A stretch of 64,000 bases of DNA, from contig JAJDTB010000047.1 of assembly GCA_022827345.1 (NCBI GenBank), positions 1 to 64,000 of the forward strand. The letters run 5' to 3'. The notes below the pieces were generated by a model. That model was not told the origin of the DNA and did not search any database. It worked only from the letters and a program-made list of their open reading frames with translations. The position numbers and the translations under genes are program-made. Numbering within the stretch: position 1 is the stretch's first letter; each line of letters begins with the position of its first letter. This stretch comes from Gemmatimonadota bacterium (lineage in GTDB: Bacteria > Gemmatimonadota > Gemmatimonadetes > Longimicrobiales > Gaopeijiaceae). Shown one piece after another: positions 7,423 to 16,700 of this stretch.

Positions 7423-9336
7423 TCAGTCTCCCTGCAGTCGTTCTTCGAGGAGATGGTACGCCATCGGCATGAAATCCGTCTCGCTCACGAGGCCGACGAG
7501 CTGGCCGTCCTTGATCACGGGCAGCGCGGACACCTTTTCCTCGCGCATGGTGCGGATCGCCTCGAGTGTGGTGGTTTCGGGTGCGATGGTTACCGGATCG
7601 CGGACCATCACGGCGCTCACCGGCATGTTGTCGGCCTCCTCGACCGTCATTCCCTCCGCCATCAGCCTCAGGATGGACCGGTAGGAGACAATCCCGACAA
7701 GCCGGTGATCCTTGTCCTCGACCAGTACATGACGAATCTGGCGAAGGTCCATCAGATAGGCCACCAGCTCCACGAGCTCGTCCTGGTTCACCGTCGTCAG
7801 CGCAGTCGTCATGTACTGCTCGACGCGAACGTAGTGGTGCTTCCAGCCCCCGGCCTCCCGAATCTCGGCAGGCTCCCACCGGGATACGGGAATTCCCCTC
7901 GCCTGCTGACGGACCGTTGCCGCGGTCAGGGCGGACAACCGTTCGGAGCGGGTTCCGTGCTTCTTCAGCTTCCTCAGCGAGCGCAAAGTCCACGAAGCGC
8001 CCGTCACCCCCGCCTTGACCCGCTCCTCGACGATGCCCAGGTAGCGCGCCACGTCGTCTGTGTCGAGCGGATACTCCGCAAGGCCCTCTGCCGCCAGCGG
8101 AAGAAGGGTCTCGAGGATCAGCCGGTCCGCGGGACCACTCTTGCCGTCCAGCCACGCGAGTCCGGACCGGAGCCCCAGGCGCGAAGCGGCCAGGAAGTTG
8201 CTCTTGGCGTCGTCGAACTCCATGCGCTCGGTCAGGTCGGGATACTTGCGGGCAACCCCCAGGACGGCGCCGATCCAGAAGACGGTGTTGGCCATCTCGT
8301 CGAGGGTCGTGGGGCCGGACGGCAGGGCCCGGCACTCGATGCGCAGGTGCGGCTTCCCCTTCGAGATTCCGTAGCAGGGCCGGTTCCAGCGGTACACGGT
8401 CCCGTTGTAGAGCTGCAGCGCCTGCAGCCTGGGGACACCGCCCTCCCTGAGCACCTCGATCGGATCTTCGTCGACGGGGGTCGCCAGCAACACCCGGAAG
8501 GTACCGATGTCCTCCTGGTACAGCTCCACCACCGAACGCTCCAGCCAGCTTCCGCCGAACCGCACCCGCGGACTCATTTCACGCATGTGAAGATCGGCGC
8601 CGCGCGTGTCGAGGGACTGCTGGAAGAGGGCGATGCGCGTCTCCGCCCAGAGACGGCGCCCGAACAGGAGGGGCGAATTGACGCACGCCGCCAGGGCCGG
8701 TCCCGTCACCGCCTGGGCCACATTGTAGAAGTGGGCAAACTCGTCCGCAGAAACCTGGAGGTGGACCTGAAAGCTCGTGTTGCACGCCTCCAGCATCACG
8801 GAATCGTGCTGGATGATGAGTTCGTCGGTGCCGCGAATACGGAGCCGGAACGCCCCGCCACCGGCCATGTTCATCGCCTCGTTGAGGGCGTAGTAGCGGG
8901 CCCGCGGCGTGATGTTGTCGAGCGACAGGTCGGACTTGGTCAGCGTGGGCAGGATGCCCGTAAGCACCACTTCGGAATCATGAAGCCGGGCCGCCTCCCG
9001 GACCCGCGCGACGTAGCCGTCGAGCTCCTCCTGCATGTCCGTAAAGCAGGAGCCTTCAAGCACCCGGGGCGACAGGTTGGCCTCGAGGTTGAACCGGGCC
9101 AGCTCGGTCGTGAACGGCTCGTCGTTCAGCTCGTCGAGGACCTCGACCGCGACGGGAGCCGGCTTCCACGCCTCGTTCACGAGGAACATCTCCTGCTCGG
9201 CCCCGAAGCGGCGGATACCGGACTCGATCAGTCCTTCCGACAGGATTCGCTCCATCGCCATCAGGTCCCTCAGCAACGCCCGGGTGAACCGGCGAATTGC
9301 CTCGGGTGAAGTCTGTGGTGCCAGATCTACGCCCAT
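7423..9336 (-). CDS. GCS2-family glutamate-cysteine ligase-like enzyme fused to a CBS domain pair
   Basis: Residues 1 to about 500 of this 637-residue protein are a carboxylate-amine ligase of the glutamate-cysteine ligase type 2 family (FGAEQEMFLVNE near residue 45, then FNLEANLSP, HLQVSADEF and PHLRIECRALPSGPT). The last 130 residues form two CBS motifs (YMTTALTTVNQDELVELVAYL and SAVMVRDPVTIAPETTTLEAI), which typically bind adenosine nucleotides and regulate attached enzymes. The ligase would join glutamate or a similar acid to an amine at the cost of ATP, in the cytoplasm. The next gene is a deacylase, so the two may act in opposition or sequence. The ligase-CBS fusion is not the textbook GshA form, and cysteine as substrate is not shown. 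Confidence 0.9.
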   Translation of the reverse strand: MGVDLAPQTSPEAIRRFTRALLRDLMAMERILSEGLIESGIRRFGAEQEMFLVNEAWKPAPVAVEVLDELNDEPFTTELARFNLEANLSPRVLEGSCFTDMQEELDGYVARVREAARLHDSEVVLTGILPTLTKSDLSLDNITPRARYYALNEAMNMAGGGAFRLRIRGTDELIIQHDSVMLEACNTSFQVHLQVSADEFAHFYNVAQAVTGPALAACVNSPLLFGRRLWAETRIALFQQSLDTRGADLHMREMSPRVRFGGSWLERSVVELYQEDIGTFRVLLATPVDEDPIEVLREGGVPRLQALQLYNGTVYRWNRPCYGISKGKPHLRIECRALPSGPTTLDEMANTVFWIGAVLGVARKYPDLTERMEFDDAKSNFLAASRLGLRSGLAWLDGKSGPADRLILETLLPLAAEGLAEYPLDTDDVARYLGIVEERVKAGVTGASWTLRSLRKLKKHGTRSERLSALTAATVRQQARGIPVSRWEPAEIREAGGWKHHYVRVEQYMTTALTTVNQDELVELVAYLMDLRQIRHVLVEDKDHRLVGIVSYRSILRLMAEGMTVEEADNMPVSAVMVRDPVTIAPETTTLEAIRTMREEKVSALPVIKDGQLVGLVSETDFMPMAYHLLEERLQGD

Positions 9337-9455
9337 TGAGTGACCTCAAACCGCGTTGATTTGCGTGACATGCTATGTGAAGGAGGAGCGACCGCGCCGG
9401 ATGATCTCTGCGCCGTCACTCCTCAACCTTTCATATTCGCGGGAACGACCGTCGA

Positions 9456-10124
9456 TTACAAGAAGCTTGCGATCTTCTCCAGGGGCTTCTTGGTGATCTG
9501 CGGTACGCGGGCATCTTCAGCCGGGTACCCCACGACGAGGATCAGGAAGGGGCGCTCGTTCGCGGGCCGGCCCAGAATCTCGTTCAGGAATCCCATGGGG
9601 GAGGGAGTGTGCGTGAGCGTCGCGAGCCCCGCGTGGTGGAGGCCGGTGATGAGCATGCCCGTCGCGATCCCGACGCTCTCCTGGACGTAGTAGTTCTTCA
9701 CCTTTCGTTCGTCGCCGAGAAGTTGGTACCGCTCGGCGAAGATCGCGATGAGGCAGGGCGCGGTCTCCAGAAACGGCTTGTGCTCGTCGGTGCCCAGTGC
9801 CGCGAGCGCATCCAGCCACTCCTGGGGGGCGCCTCCGCGGTAGAATTCGCGCTCCTCGATCTCGGCGGCGACGCGAATCCGCGCCTTGATCTCCGGGTCG
9901 GAGACGACGGCGAAGTGCCACGGCTGGTGGTTGGCCCCGTTGGGAGCGGTGCCCGCCGCGCGCAGGCACTCCCGGATCACCTCGGGGGGAACGGGCCGGT
10001 CGCTGAAATCGCGGACGGTGCGCCGCCTGGCGATTTCGCGGCGAAAGCTGCGAGCGCGGCGCAACATCTCTGCGCGCGGGTACTCGACAAAGGAGTCCAG
10101 AGGCTGATACCGGGGCCCGCTCAT
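9456..10124 (-). CDS. Nitroreductase family flavoprotein, iodotyrosine deiodinase-like
   Basis: This 222-residue FMN-dependent nitroreductase-fold protein has the FMN-binding [17 protein letters not shown] near residue 35, then [14 protein letters not shown], and ends with the GYPAEDA and ITKKPLEK elements. The lid segment [17 protein letters not shown] has the Glu and Lys pattern seen in bacterial relatives of iodotyrosine deiodinase, so a reductive dehalogenation or related role is plausible but unproven. The ATG at 10124 is used; the upstream in-frame extension reads like non-coding sequence. It follows the small secreted protein by 22 bases on the same strand, so the two are probably co-transcribed. 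Confidence 0.88.
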   Translation of the reverse strand: MSGPRYQPLDSFVEYPRAEMLRRARSFRREIARRRTVRDFSDRPVPPEVIRECLRAAGTAPNGANHQPWHFAVVSDPEIKARIRVAAEIEEREFYRGGAPQEWLDALAALGTDEHKPFLETAPCLIAIFAERYQLLGDERKVKNYYVQESVGIATGMLITGLHHAGLATLTHTPSPMGFLNEILGRPANERPFLILVVGYPAEDARVPQITKKPLEKIASFL

Positions 10125-10146
10125 GGGGAAACCCCGGGGAGAACCC

Positions 10147-10698
10147 TCAAAGCCCACCGCCCCGAAGGCGCTGGAACGCACCGACCATGCCTCCCGCGCC
10201 GCCGAGTTCCTGTGCGACCCGCGCGGGCGGCACACCGAGAAACCGCGAGAGGAACCGCACGTTGACGAGCCCCACAACCTCTTCGTCCGTCAGCGAGATG
10301 CTCCGCCACTCGGAGGCTGCACGGCTGCTGAAACGGTCGGACGCCTCACGGAGGATGCCGGCAGGGCCATTGATCTGCACGTGGAAGTCGCCCGCGTGGA
10401 CCGAGTACGCCGCCGCGATCTCCATCCAGCCCTGTCCCTGCCTCCGCTGCACCACGACGACGTCGGGCGAGACGCCGGCCCGCTCGGCGAGGAACAGGAC
10501 GACCGGAATCTCGCCTTCGGAGAGCTTCCACCTCGAGAGGACCGCAACTTCACGCGGGGCGATGCTGAAGTACTCCCCGACAGCGCTCAGGAAGGTCTTC
10601 TGCACGAATCCCGCCTCGGTTCCCTGGCTCTGGAGAGCAGTCGGCGCCAACGCAAACAGCACCGGCAGCGCGGGAAAGAGTCTGGGCAAGGTCCGCAT
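10147..10698 (-). CDS. Secreted protein of unknown function
   Basis: I do not recognise this 183-residue protein. It begins with a clear signal peptide ([21 protein letters not shown], cleavage likely after residue 24-26). The mature part has alternating helices ([20 protein letters not shown], then [23 protein letters not shown]) and ends Gly/Arg-rich ([18 protein letters not shown]). The hydrophobic pattern suggests a small helical periplasmic protein. An AGGAG ribosome site lies about seven bases before the ATG at 10698. It precedes the nitroreductase gene and may form an operon with it. Confidence 0.75.
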   Translation of the reverse strand: MRTLPRLFPALPVLFALAPTALQSQGTEAGFVQKTFLSAVGEYFSIAPREVAVLSRWKLSEGEIPVVLFLAERAGVSPDVVVVQRRQGQGWMEIAAAYSVHAGDFHVQINGPAGILREASDRFSSRAASEWRSISLTDEEVVGLVNVRFLSRFLGVPPARVAQELGGAGGMVGAFQRLRGGGL

Positions 10699-10770
10699 CG
10701 AGGACGTCTCCTGTCCTTTGGCGATTGTGGTAAACAAATGTCGTCCAGCGGAGCGGGACCGGTCAACCGG

Positions 10771-11823
10771 TCACTCGCGCCCCAAAGCTCGCCTCGCGAT
10801 CCGGTCGGCCGCGACGACGGGAGAGGTACCGGCTGCATCCGCCTCTCGCAAGATACCACCGAGCGACAAGCCTATGCGCTGCACGCCTGTCTTCAGTTCC
10901 TCTTCGTCCGTGATCCCCTCTTCCATCAATCCGAAGGCCATCGCCCCGCCACCATTAACGACGTAGTCAGGCGCATAAAGGATGCCTCGTTCATGGAGGC
11001 GTTCCGCATCTTCGGGTGTCTCGAGCTGGTTGTTGGCGGAGCCCGCAATGATCCCGCAGCGCAGTTCGGGGATCGTTGCCGCGTTCACCGTGGCGCCGAC
11101 CGCGCAGGGCGCATAGACGTCGCATTCGGTGTCCCGGACCCGCCGCGGCTCGACCGCGGTCCCCCCGCACTCGCCGGCAACCGAGCGGGCACGGTCCTCG
11201 TCCACGTCCGAGGTGATCACGGACGCGCCCGCGCGGGCGAGGCGCAACGCCAGCGGCCTCCCGACCCCCCCCACGCCCTCGACCAGAACCGTCCTGCCCG
11301 CCAGGCCGGCGCTGCCGAACAGATGTTCGACGCATGCGACGATTGCCGCGTGCACGCCAACGGCCGTGAACGGGCTGGGATCGGGCGGCTGTCGCCCGTC
11401 GGCCGCACCCGCCACATGGGGCGTGACCGACGCAAGGAACGACATGTCCGCTCGGGTGGTCCCCAGGTCCTCTCCCACGCTGTAGGCACCGCCCAGGCCG
11501 TTCAGCAGGCGCCCGAAGTGCGTGAACAGGCTCCGTCGCTCCTCGGCTTCGAGCGGTCCGGGCACGGCCATGACGGATTTGCCTCCCCCGTACCCGTACC
11601 CCATCGCGGCCCACTTCCAGGTCATTCCTTCCGCCAGCCGCATCGCATCGCGTAGCGCGAGAGCCGGCGACCCGTAGCTCTTCAGCCTGCAGCCCCCCGT
11701 CGGCCGTCCCAGCGTCTCGTCGTGCAGCGCCACGAAGATCCAGGTGTCCGTCTCCAAATGGTGCGAAATCACGACACCCAGTCCATTCCATCGCTCGATC
11801 AGCGACTCCACCGTGACTCCCAT
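10771..11823 (-). CDS. Glu/Leu/Phe/Val dehydrogenase, leucine dehydrogenase-like
   Basis: This 350-residue enzyme should oxidatively deaminate a branched or aromatic amino acid to its 2-oxo acid with NAD+. The catalytic lysine is Lys82 in MGYGYGGGKSVM, with Lys70 (MTWKWAAMG) as the second active-site lysine. GGCRLKSY is the usual substrate-pocket strand. A Rossmann motif VLVEGVGGVGRPLA starts the NAD domain, and NNQLETPEDAERLHERGILYAPDYVVNGGG is the family signature. The length fits leucine dehydrogenase (about 350) rather than glutamate dehydrogenase (about 420). The ATG at 11823 has GGGGGAGG upstream. It is divergent from terC and could use amino acids freed by the many peptidases in this window. 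Confidence 0.92.
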   Translation of the reverse strand: MGVTVESLIERWNGLGVVISHHLETDTWIFVALHDETLGRPTGGCRLKSYGSPALALRDAMRLAEGMTWKWAAMGYGYGGGKSVMAVPGPLEAEERRSLFTHFGRLLNGLGGAYSVGEDLGTTRADMSFLASVTPHVAGAADGRQPPDPSPFTAVGVHAAIVACVEHLFGSAGLAGRTVLVEGVGGVGRPLALRLARAGASVITSDVDEDRARSVAGECGGTAVEPRRVRDTECDVYAPCAVGATVNAATIPELRCGIIAGSANNQLETPEDAERLHERGILYAPDYVVNGGGAMAFGLMEEGITDEEELKTGVQRIGLSLGGILREADAAGTSPVVAADRIARRALGRE

Positions 11824-12003
11824 GTGCGCCTCCCCCAGTGACTTGTAGCCAGGACATCGGTTCCGGAACACCCGCCGCTACCCGCCGGATATCCCATGGA
11901 CATCAGGAATTTATATATCTTTGAGGGACCCAAGAGCGCGCGCCCCGGGAACGGCTGCCAGCCCGGGAGCAAGGCGACAAGCACCTGGAATCGGTGACAC
12001 CGT
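11824..12003. promoter_or_regulatory. Divergent promoter region between leuDH-like gene and terC
   Basis: This 180-base gap holds the promoters of two divergent genes. The only AT-rich patch is AATTTATATATCTTTG at about 11909-11924, which could provide a -10 element for either direction. The GC-rich part upstream of terC forms partial hairpins (CCCGGGAACGGCTGCCAGCCCGGG near 11943-11967), but I could not match it to the yybP-ykoY manganese riboswitch that often precedes terC. Confidence 0.4.
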
Positions 12004-12771
12004 ATGGAATGGATTTCGAGTCCCGAAGCGTGGGTCGCTCTTGCGACCCTGGCGATTCTGGAAATCGTCCTCGGGATCGACAACATCATCTTCATCTCCA
12101 TTCTTGCCGACAAGCTGCCCCCCGAGCAGCAGCCGGCGGCCAGGCGAAACGGCCTGATCCTGGCGATGGTGACCCGGCTCGCCCTCCTCGCAATGATCTC
12201 GGTCATCATGAGGCTCACGGCCCCCCTGTTCAGCGTGCTGGGCCACGGGCTGTCGGGACGCGACCTGATCCTGATCGGAGGTGGGCTGTTCCTGCTCACC
12301 AAGGCCACCCGCGAGATCCATCACCGCCTGGAGGGCGACGAGGAAGGCGGGGGCAAGGCCACGGCGGCGAGCTACGGTGCCGTGCTCGTGCAGATCGCCG
12401 TGATGGACATGGTGTTTTCGCTGGACTCGGTGATTACCGCGGTCGGTCTCGCCGAGGACTTCGCGGTCATGGCGATCGCGATCGTGCTTGCCATTGTGGT
12501 GATGATGGCTTCGGCGAGCCGCGTGTCGGAATTCGTCAACGACCACCCCACCGTGAAGATGCTCGCCCTGAGCTTCCTGCTGCTGCTCGGCATGACGCTG
12601 GTGGCCGAGGGCTTCGGCCAGCATATCCCGAAGGGTTACATTTACTTCGCCATGGGATTCTCGATCTTCGTCGAGTCGCTGAACCTGCGGGTTCGAGCCA
12701 GAAAGCCGATCCGGCTTCGCAGACCCCCGTCCCATCCGGATTCGCCGGGGAAGGCGGGGACCTCCCCGTGA
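12004..12771 (+). CDS. TerC family integral membrane protein
   Basis: This 255-residue polytopic protein of the TerC/Alx family is associated with manganese export and with metallation of secreted enzymes. About seven transmembrane segments are visible, with the family acidic motifs in membrane helices (EIVLGIDNIIFIS near residues 20-32 and DMVFSLDSVITAVG near 138-151). A charged loop (EGDEEGGGKAT) sits mid-protein. The C-terminal tail is short and basic. It is a single gene between the leucine-dehydrogenase-like gene (divergent) and the tRNA-Arg. Metal identity is inferred from the family only. Confidence 0.93.
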   Translation: MEWISSPEAWVALATLAILEIVLGIDNIIFISILADKLPPEQQPAARRNGLILAMVTRLALLAMISVIMRLTAPLFSVLGHGLSGRDLILIGGGLFLLTKATREIHHRLEGDEEGGGKATAASYGAVLVQIAVMDMVFSLDSVITAVGLAEDFAVMAIAIVLAIVVMMASASRVSEFVNDHPTVKMLALSFLLLLGMTLVAEGFGQHIPKGYIYFAMGFSIFVESLNLRVRARKPIRLRRPPSHPDSPGKAGTSP

Positions 12772-12814
12772 CCGCCCCAGGGGTGAGGATCCTCCGGGGG
12801 CGCGGTCAGCCGAA

Positions 12815-12888
<74 letters not shown>

Positions 12889-13003
12889 AAGATGCAGTAA
12901 TGATCCGCCGCAGGCGATTCCGGGTCAACCCCGCGTGGGCGGCCGCAGACACCGGATCGAAAGTGGCCGGCCCGGCGGCGTCGACGCCCCATCCGGTGAA
13001 GCG

Positions 13004-13397
<394 letters not shown>

Positions 13398-13666
13398 ACG
13401 CGCACTGAAGTTGCAACCGTCCCTTCGTCCGGGGCCAGCCCCAACCGCCGCACCCTGCGGATCCGACCCTTGAGTGCGGCAATGACGGGTAGTCGGAATC
13501 CGGACACAGCGGGTGAAGTCACCACCACCGTAAACATTTGTTTATATATTCTCCGTAAGTGTTTATACCCCAACGGAACAAATGACTTCTCACCAAGAAA
13601 ATCAGCGATGCCTGGTCGCATCTGCGATGCCGGGTCAAGTGGCCGCGAACAAGGAGTGACGGAATC

Positions 13667-14329
13667 GTGATTGCCCGCCCCCGCCGAATCCGGAAGCATC
13701 TCGACACCAACCTGCTCGCTGTCCTGGCTGCGCTGACCCTGGGCGTGCCATCGTCCGCCTTTGCTTCGGCGCTCCCCGTCCGGAACGGCACCGCGGCGAC
13801 GCCCCAATCCCCTGAAGCCGTTGTCGTCTACCTCGTCCGGCATGCCGAGAAAGCGATCGACGACACGGACGATCCACCCCTGGCGCTGGCCGGACAGATC
13901 CGTGTCCAGGTCCTGCGGCAACTCCTGGCCGATTCCGACCTGACCCACGTACATACCACGGATTGGAAGCGCACCCGGGAGACGGCGCGCCCCATCGCCG
14001 AGGACGTGGGCACCGAGCCGTCCTTCTACGATGCGGGCGACCTGGCGGGGTTCGCGGCAACGCTCAGGGCAACCCCGGGGCACCACCTGGTCGTGGGACA
14101 CAGCAACACCACCCCGATGCTCGTCGAGACCCTGGGCGGCGACCCGGGCACACCCATCCACGACCTGGAATACGACCGTCTCTACATCATGGTGATCCCG
14201 CCCGGACTGCCGCCCGTGACCACCATCCTGCGCTTCGGTGAGCCCTACGTGGAGGGAGAGGATTTCGGCCTGCGGGCGGAATGGACACGTCGGCCGCGGG
14301 AGCCCTCACCGCCGCCTGGGCACCGCTAG
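13667..14329 (+). CDS. Secreted histidine phosphatase superfamily protein
   Basis: This 220-residue protein has an N-terminal signal sequence (LLAVLAALTLGVPSSAFAS) and a phosphoglycerate-mutase/SixA-like phosphatase core. The phosphohistidine motif is LVRHAEKA at about residues 56-63, a variant of RHG. The second arginine is in DWKRTRETA, and the second catalytic histidine is in LVVGHSNTTP. It would act on an extracytoplasmic phosphoester; the substrate is unknown. Translation starts at GTG 13667, with AAGGAG ten bases upstream. It is convergent with the DUF481 gene. Confidence 0.88.
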   Translation: MIARPRRIRKHLDTNLLAVLAALTLGVPSSAFASALPVRNGTAATPQSPEAVVVYLVRHAEKAIDDTDDPPLALAGQIRVQVLRQLLADSDLTHVHTTDWKRTRETARPIAEDVGTEPSFYDAGDLAGFAATLRATPGHHLVVGHSNTTPMLVETLGGDPGTPIHDLEYDRLYIMVIPPGLPPVTTILRFGEPYVEGEDFGLRAEWTRRPREPSPPPGHR

Positions 14330-14332
14330 CCT

Positions 14333-14352
14333 TCCGCGTGGCGCCGCGCGGA
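14333..14352. terminator. Possible bidirectional terminator hairpin
   Basis: A perfect 6-bp GC-rich stem (TCCGCG 14333-14338, CGCGGA 14347-14352) with an 8-base loop lies between two convergent genes, 4 bases past the plus-strand stop. There is no T-tract. Confidence 0.35.
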
Positions 14353-14393
14353 CACCCCGGCCCCTCGCCGCACTCGGTGGGACGCGGGGATCG

Positions 14394-15311
14394 CTAGAAG
14401 CTCACCACCAACGCGACCGTAAAGACGCGGTCGAACTTCTTGCGGGAGATCAGGACCCTGCCCGCCTCTTCGCCGCCCGGCGCCATCAGGGGCACCCTCG
14501 CGAGTGCCGGCTCGTTGTCGAAGGTCGTGCGGTACGATGTCTTGAGTCCGAGGTGTTCGTTCATCGACACGCTCAGCGCGTTGGTCCAGTCGGCGCGCAG
14601 GTCCGAGGGCTCGTCCCCGTTCCCGTCCATCACCAGGTTGCTCGTCCATTCGGCGTTTTCGGTCACCTTGCGCCAGTACTCCGACGACAGCCGCAGGCCC
14701 AGAAAGCGGCCGTCCTTCTCCGGATCCGGCACCACATCCTGCTGGATCGTGTGCGTGAACCCGTACGCGGTGCGAATGCGCTGGCTCTCGGTGGCGGCCC
14801 AGCGGGTGGAGACGCCCAGTACGTTGACCAGGCGGTGACGGATGCCCGAGAACGTGTTTCGCGTCCATCCCGACTGCACGAATACCGACGTGCGGTCCGA
14901 GAACCTGCGGTCGACCCGCATCCCCGCGTTGTAGTTCTCCGCCGAGATATCGCTGTCGGAGGTCTCGTCGATGCGGAAGTCGTCCTCCGTGCCCACGGCG
15001 ATGCGGCTGAAGCGCGTCGAGCGCGTTCGGATGCCGCCCGCCTCGATCTTGATCTCCGTGCGCTCCCAGGCGCGGGTGACGGTGGTGGCGATGCCGAGGG
15101 TAGCCGACTCGGCATTCCCCCCGGTCTGCACGAAGCTGAATTCGCTGGAGCTGTACCACGGCTCCTGCGCCGCCTGACCGCTGGCCGCCGAGGCGCTCGC
15201 AAGCAGGATCGCAATCGGCGCCGCTCCCCGGAGGAGCCGTCCGGCGCGGTATCGCAGGCACGCGAGGTGTTCTATGGTAGCTGCGCTCAACCTTCCATCC
15301 TCTCCTCCCAT
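14394..15311 (-). CDS. DUF481 family outer-membrane beta-barrel protein
   Basis: This protein of about 305 residues resembles the salt-induced outer-membrane protein family (YdiY-like). After a signal peptide (AAPIAILLASASAASGQA, near residue 45) the chain is a series of alternating amphipathic strands such as FSFVQTGGNAESATLGI, KIEAGGIRTRS and SVFVQSGWTRNTFSGI, ending in an aromatic C-terminus (VALVVSF) typical of barrels inserted by BAM. Two starts compete: ATG 15311 with GGAGG four bases upstream, and TTG about 21 bases later behind GGAGGAGAGG. Its function is unknown. It is divergent from the aquaporin gene with overlapping upstream regions. Confidence 0.8.
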   Translation of the reverse strand: MGGEDGRLSAATIEHLACLRYRAGRLLRGAAPIAILLASASAASGQAAQEPWYSSSEFSFVQTGGNAESATLGIATTVTRAWERTEIKIEAGGIRTRSTRFSRIAVGTEDDFRIDETSDSDISAENYNAGMRVDRRFSDRTSVFVQSGWTRNTFSGIRHRLVNVLGVSTRWAATESQRIRTAYGFTHTIQQDVVPDPEKDGRFLGLRLSSEYWRKVTENAEWTSNLVMDGNGDEPSDLRADWTNALSVSMNEHLGLKTSYRTTFDNEPALARVPLMAPGGEEAGRVLISRKKFDRVFTVALVVSF

Positions 15312-15333
15312 TCGCCTCCGGAGTTCACCCGTC

Positions 15334-15972
15334 ATGAGCCGATTCGTCACGGAGTTCATCGGTACGTTCTTTCTTGTGCTGGTCGTGGGCCTGGTTGTCG
15401 TGCAGGAGATCGCCGCCGCGCCGGTCGCGATCGGAGCCGCGCTGACGGCGCTGGTGTACATGGGCGGACACATCTCCGGTGCCCACTACAACCCGGCGAT
15501 CAGCCTGGCGTTCCTGTTGCGGGGCGAACTGGACCGTGCGGACCTGCTCCCGTACATGGCGGTGCAGATCGCCGGCGCCACCGCGGCCGCTTTCGCCGTC
15601 CGCGCACTCACCGGCGAGTTCCTCAACGTCGCTCCCGGCGCCGGGGTTTCGACCGCCACGGCGGTGGGTGCCGAGGCGCTCTTCGCCTTCGTCCTCGCGC
15701 TGGTGATTCTCAATGTAGCCACCTCTCCCCATGCCAGGGGCAATGCGTACTTTGGCCTGGCAATCGGGTTCACCGTGATGGCGGGCGCGTTCGCAGTGGG
15801 GAGCATTTCGGGTGGCGTGTTCAACCCGGCCGTGGGGACCGGCCCGATTCTGGCCGCCCTGGCGGGGACCGGAGGGCTGGGCGACCTGTGGATCTACTGG
15901 GTGGGACCGGTGGCGGGTGCGACGCTGGCGGTGCCCGCGTATCGGTTTCAACACCTGGCCGTCGGCGGATAG
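15334..15972 (+). CDS. Aquaporin/MIP family channel
   Basis: This 212-residue major intrinsic protein has six membrane helices and two half-helix loops. The first NPA is in GAHYNPAISLAF at about residue 54, the second in GVFNPAVGTGP at about residue 168. Canonical water and glycerol channels have an arginine right after the second NPA (NPAR) that forms the selectivity filter. Here that position is valine, so the pore should be wider or more hydrophobic and the solute is not predictable. The ATG at 15334 is chosen at the start of helix 1 (SRFVTEFIGTFFLV). It ends upstream of a conserved AT-rich motif. Confidence 0.93.
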   Translation: MSRFVTEFIGTFFLVLVVGLVVVQEIAAAPVAIGAALTALVYMGGHISGAHYNPAISLAFLLRGELDRADLLPYMAVQIAGATAAAFAVRALTGEFLNVAPGAGVSTATAVGAEALFAFVLALVILNVATSPHARGNAYFGLAIGFTVMAGAFAVGSISGGVFNPAVGTGPILAALAGTGGLGDLWIYWVGPVAGATLAVPAYRFQHLAVGG

Positions 15973-16045
15973 GCCGGCGTGCAGCCCGCTGAACATCGTG
16001 TCGGCATGGCGCGGCAAAGGACGGCTCGCGGAGCAGGCCAGACAA

Positions 16046-16088
16046 ATCATGTAAAGCAAACATGACATAATGTAATGTATAGATTACA
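16046..16088 (-). promoter_or_regulatory. Conserved AT-rich motif, copy 2
   Basis: Read on the minus strand this copy has the full palindrome TGTAAT-N6-ATTACA followed by GTCATGTTT and TTTAC with the same offsets (10 and 21 bases) as copies 1 and 3. It lies between the 3' ends of the aquaporin and rhodanese genes, where no ordinary promoter is expected. Confidence 0.5.
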
Positions 16089-16100
16089 GAACGTCCGACG

Positions 16101-16700
16101 CTACCACACCGTTTCGTAGCCGTCAGCAGCAAGATTCCAGCGGCGGCCGTAGACGTGCAGCCGATTGGTGGGCATTCCCTCGTGAACCAGCGGCCCGCCG
16201 GCGTGCGTCCAGGCGAGGACGCTGCCCTCGAGGTTGAACACGTCCACCCCGCGCCTGCCCATCTCGCGGGCGTAGGACGAACTGCGAGCCCCGATCGTGC
16301 AGTAGACCACCACGGTCCGGCCCGCCAATTCGGCCAGCCGCCGCTCGAATTCGCTGGCCGGAATCGCCCCGGGCAGCGTGGAGACGCGGCGTTCGCGCTC
16401 GGTCCGCACGTCCACCAGAACGAAGTCGCCCCCGGGGAGCGCGTCACGGAGCTCCGCGGCGGAGATCGTCGCGACATCCGGGTGGTCCTCGCGGACCCCC
16501 TCGATCATGCGCTCCATGATCAGGCGGCGCCCCTCCTCGGTGTCGCGCGACTGGGCCTGGGCCGGGCCGAGAGGGAGCAGCAGGGCGAGGGCGGTGACCG
16601 CGGCGGGGAAGGCGGCCACGGCGGGGAGCGCGGCCATGCCGACCGGGGACCGTCTCTGCGGGCCCGCGGCCGGCCGTCCGGGAGCGCCCCGGTCAGACAT
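16101..16700 (-). CDS. Secreted rhodanese-domain protein
   Basis: This 199-residue protein has an export signal (ALPAVAAFPAAVTALALLLPLGPAQA, residues about 24-49) and a single rhodanese domain. The active-site cysteine is in VVYCTIGARSSSYA and the substrate loop follows directly. It would handle sulfane sulfur in the periplasm. The ATG at 16700 overlaps the end of the persulfide-dioxygenase-like gene by eight bases, so the two are one operon, with a cytoplasmic and an extracytoplasmic sulfur protein side by side. The C-terminal tail (GRRWNLAADGYETVW) extends past the domain. Confidence 0.87.
   Translation of the reverse strand: MSDRGAPGRPAAGPQRRSPVGMAALPAVAAFPAAVTALALLLPLGPAQAQSRDTEEGRRLIMERMIEGVREDHPDVATISAAELRDALPGGDFVLVDVRTERERRVSTLPGAIPASEFERRLAELAGRTVVVYCTIGARSSSYAREMGRRGVDVFNLEGSVLAWTHAGGPLVHEGMPTNRLHVYGRRWNLAADGYETVW

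Noticed and set aside
11925..12003. Possible yybP-ykoY manganese riboswitch before terC
   Set aside because: Some hairpin potential exists but the conserved core of that riboswitch could not be identified.
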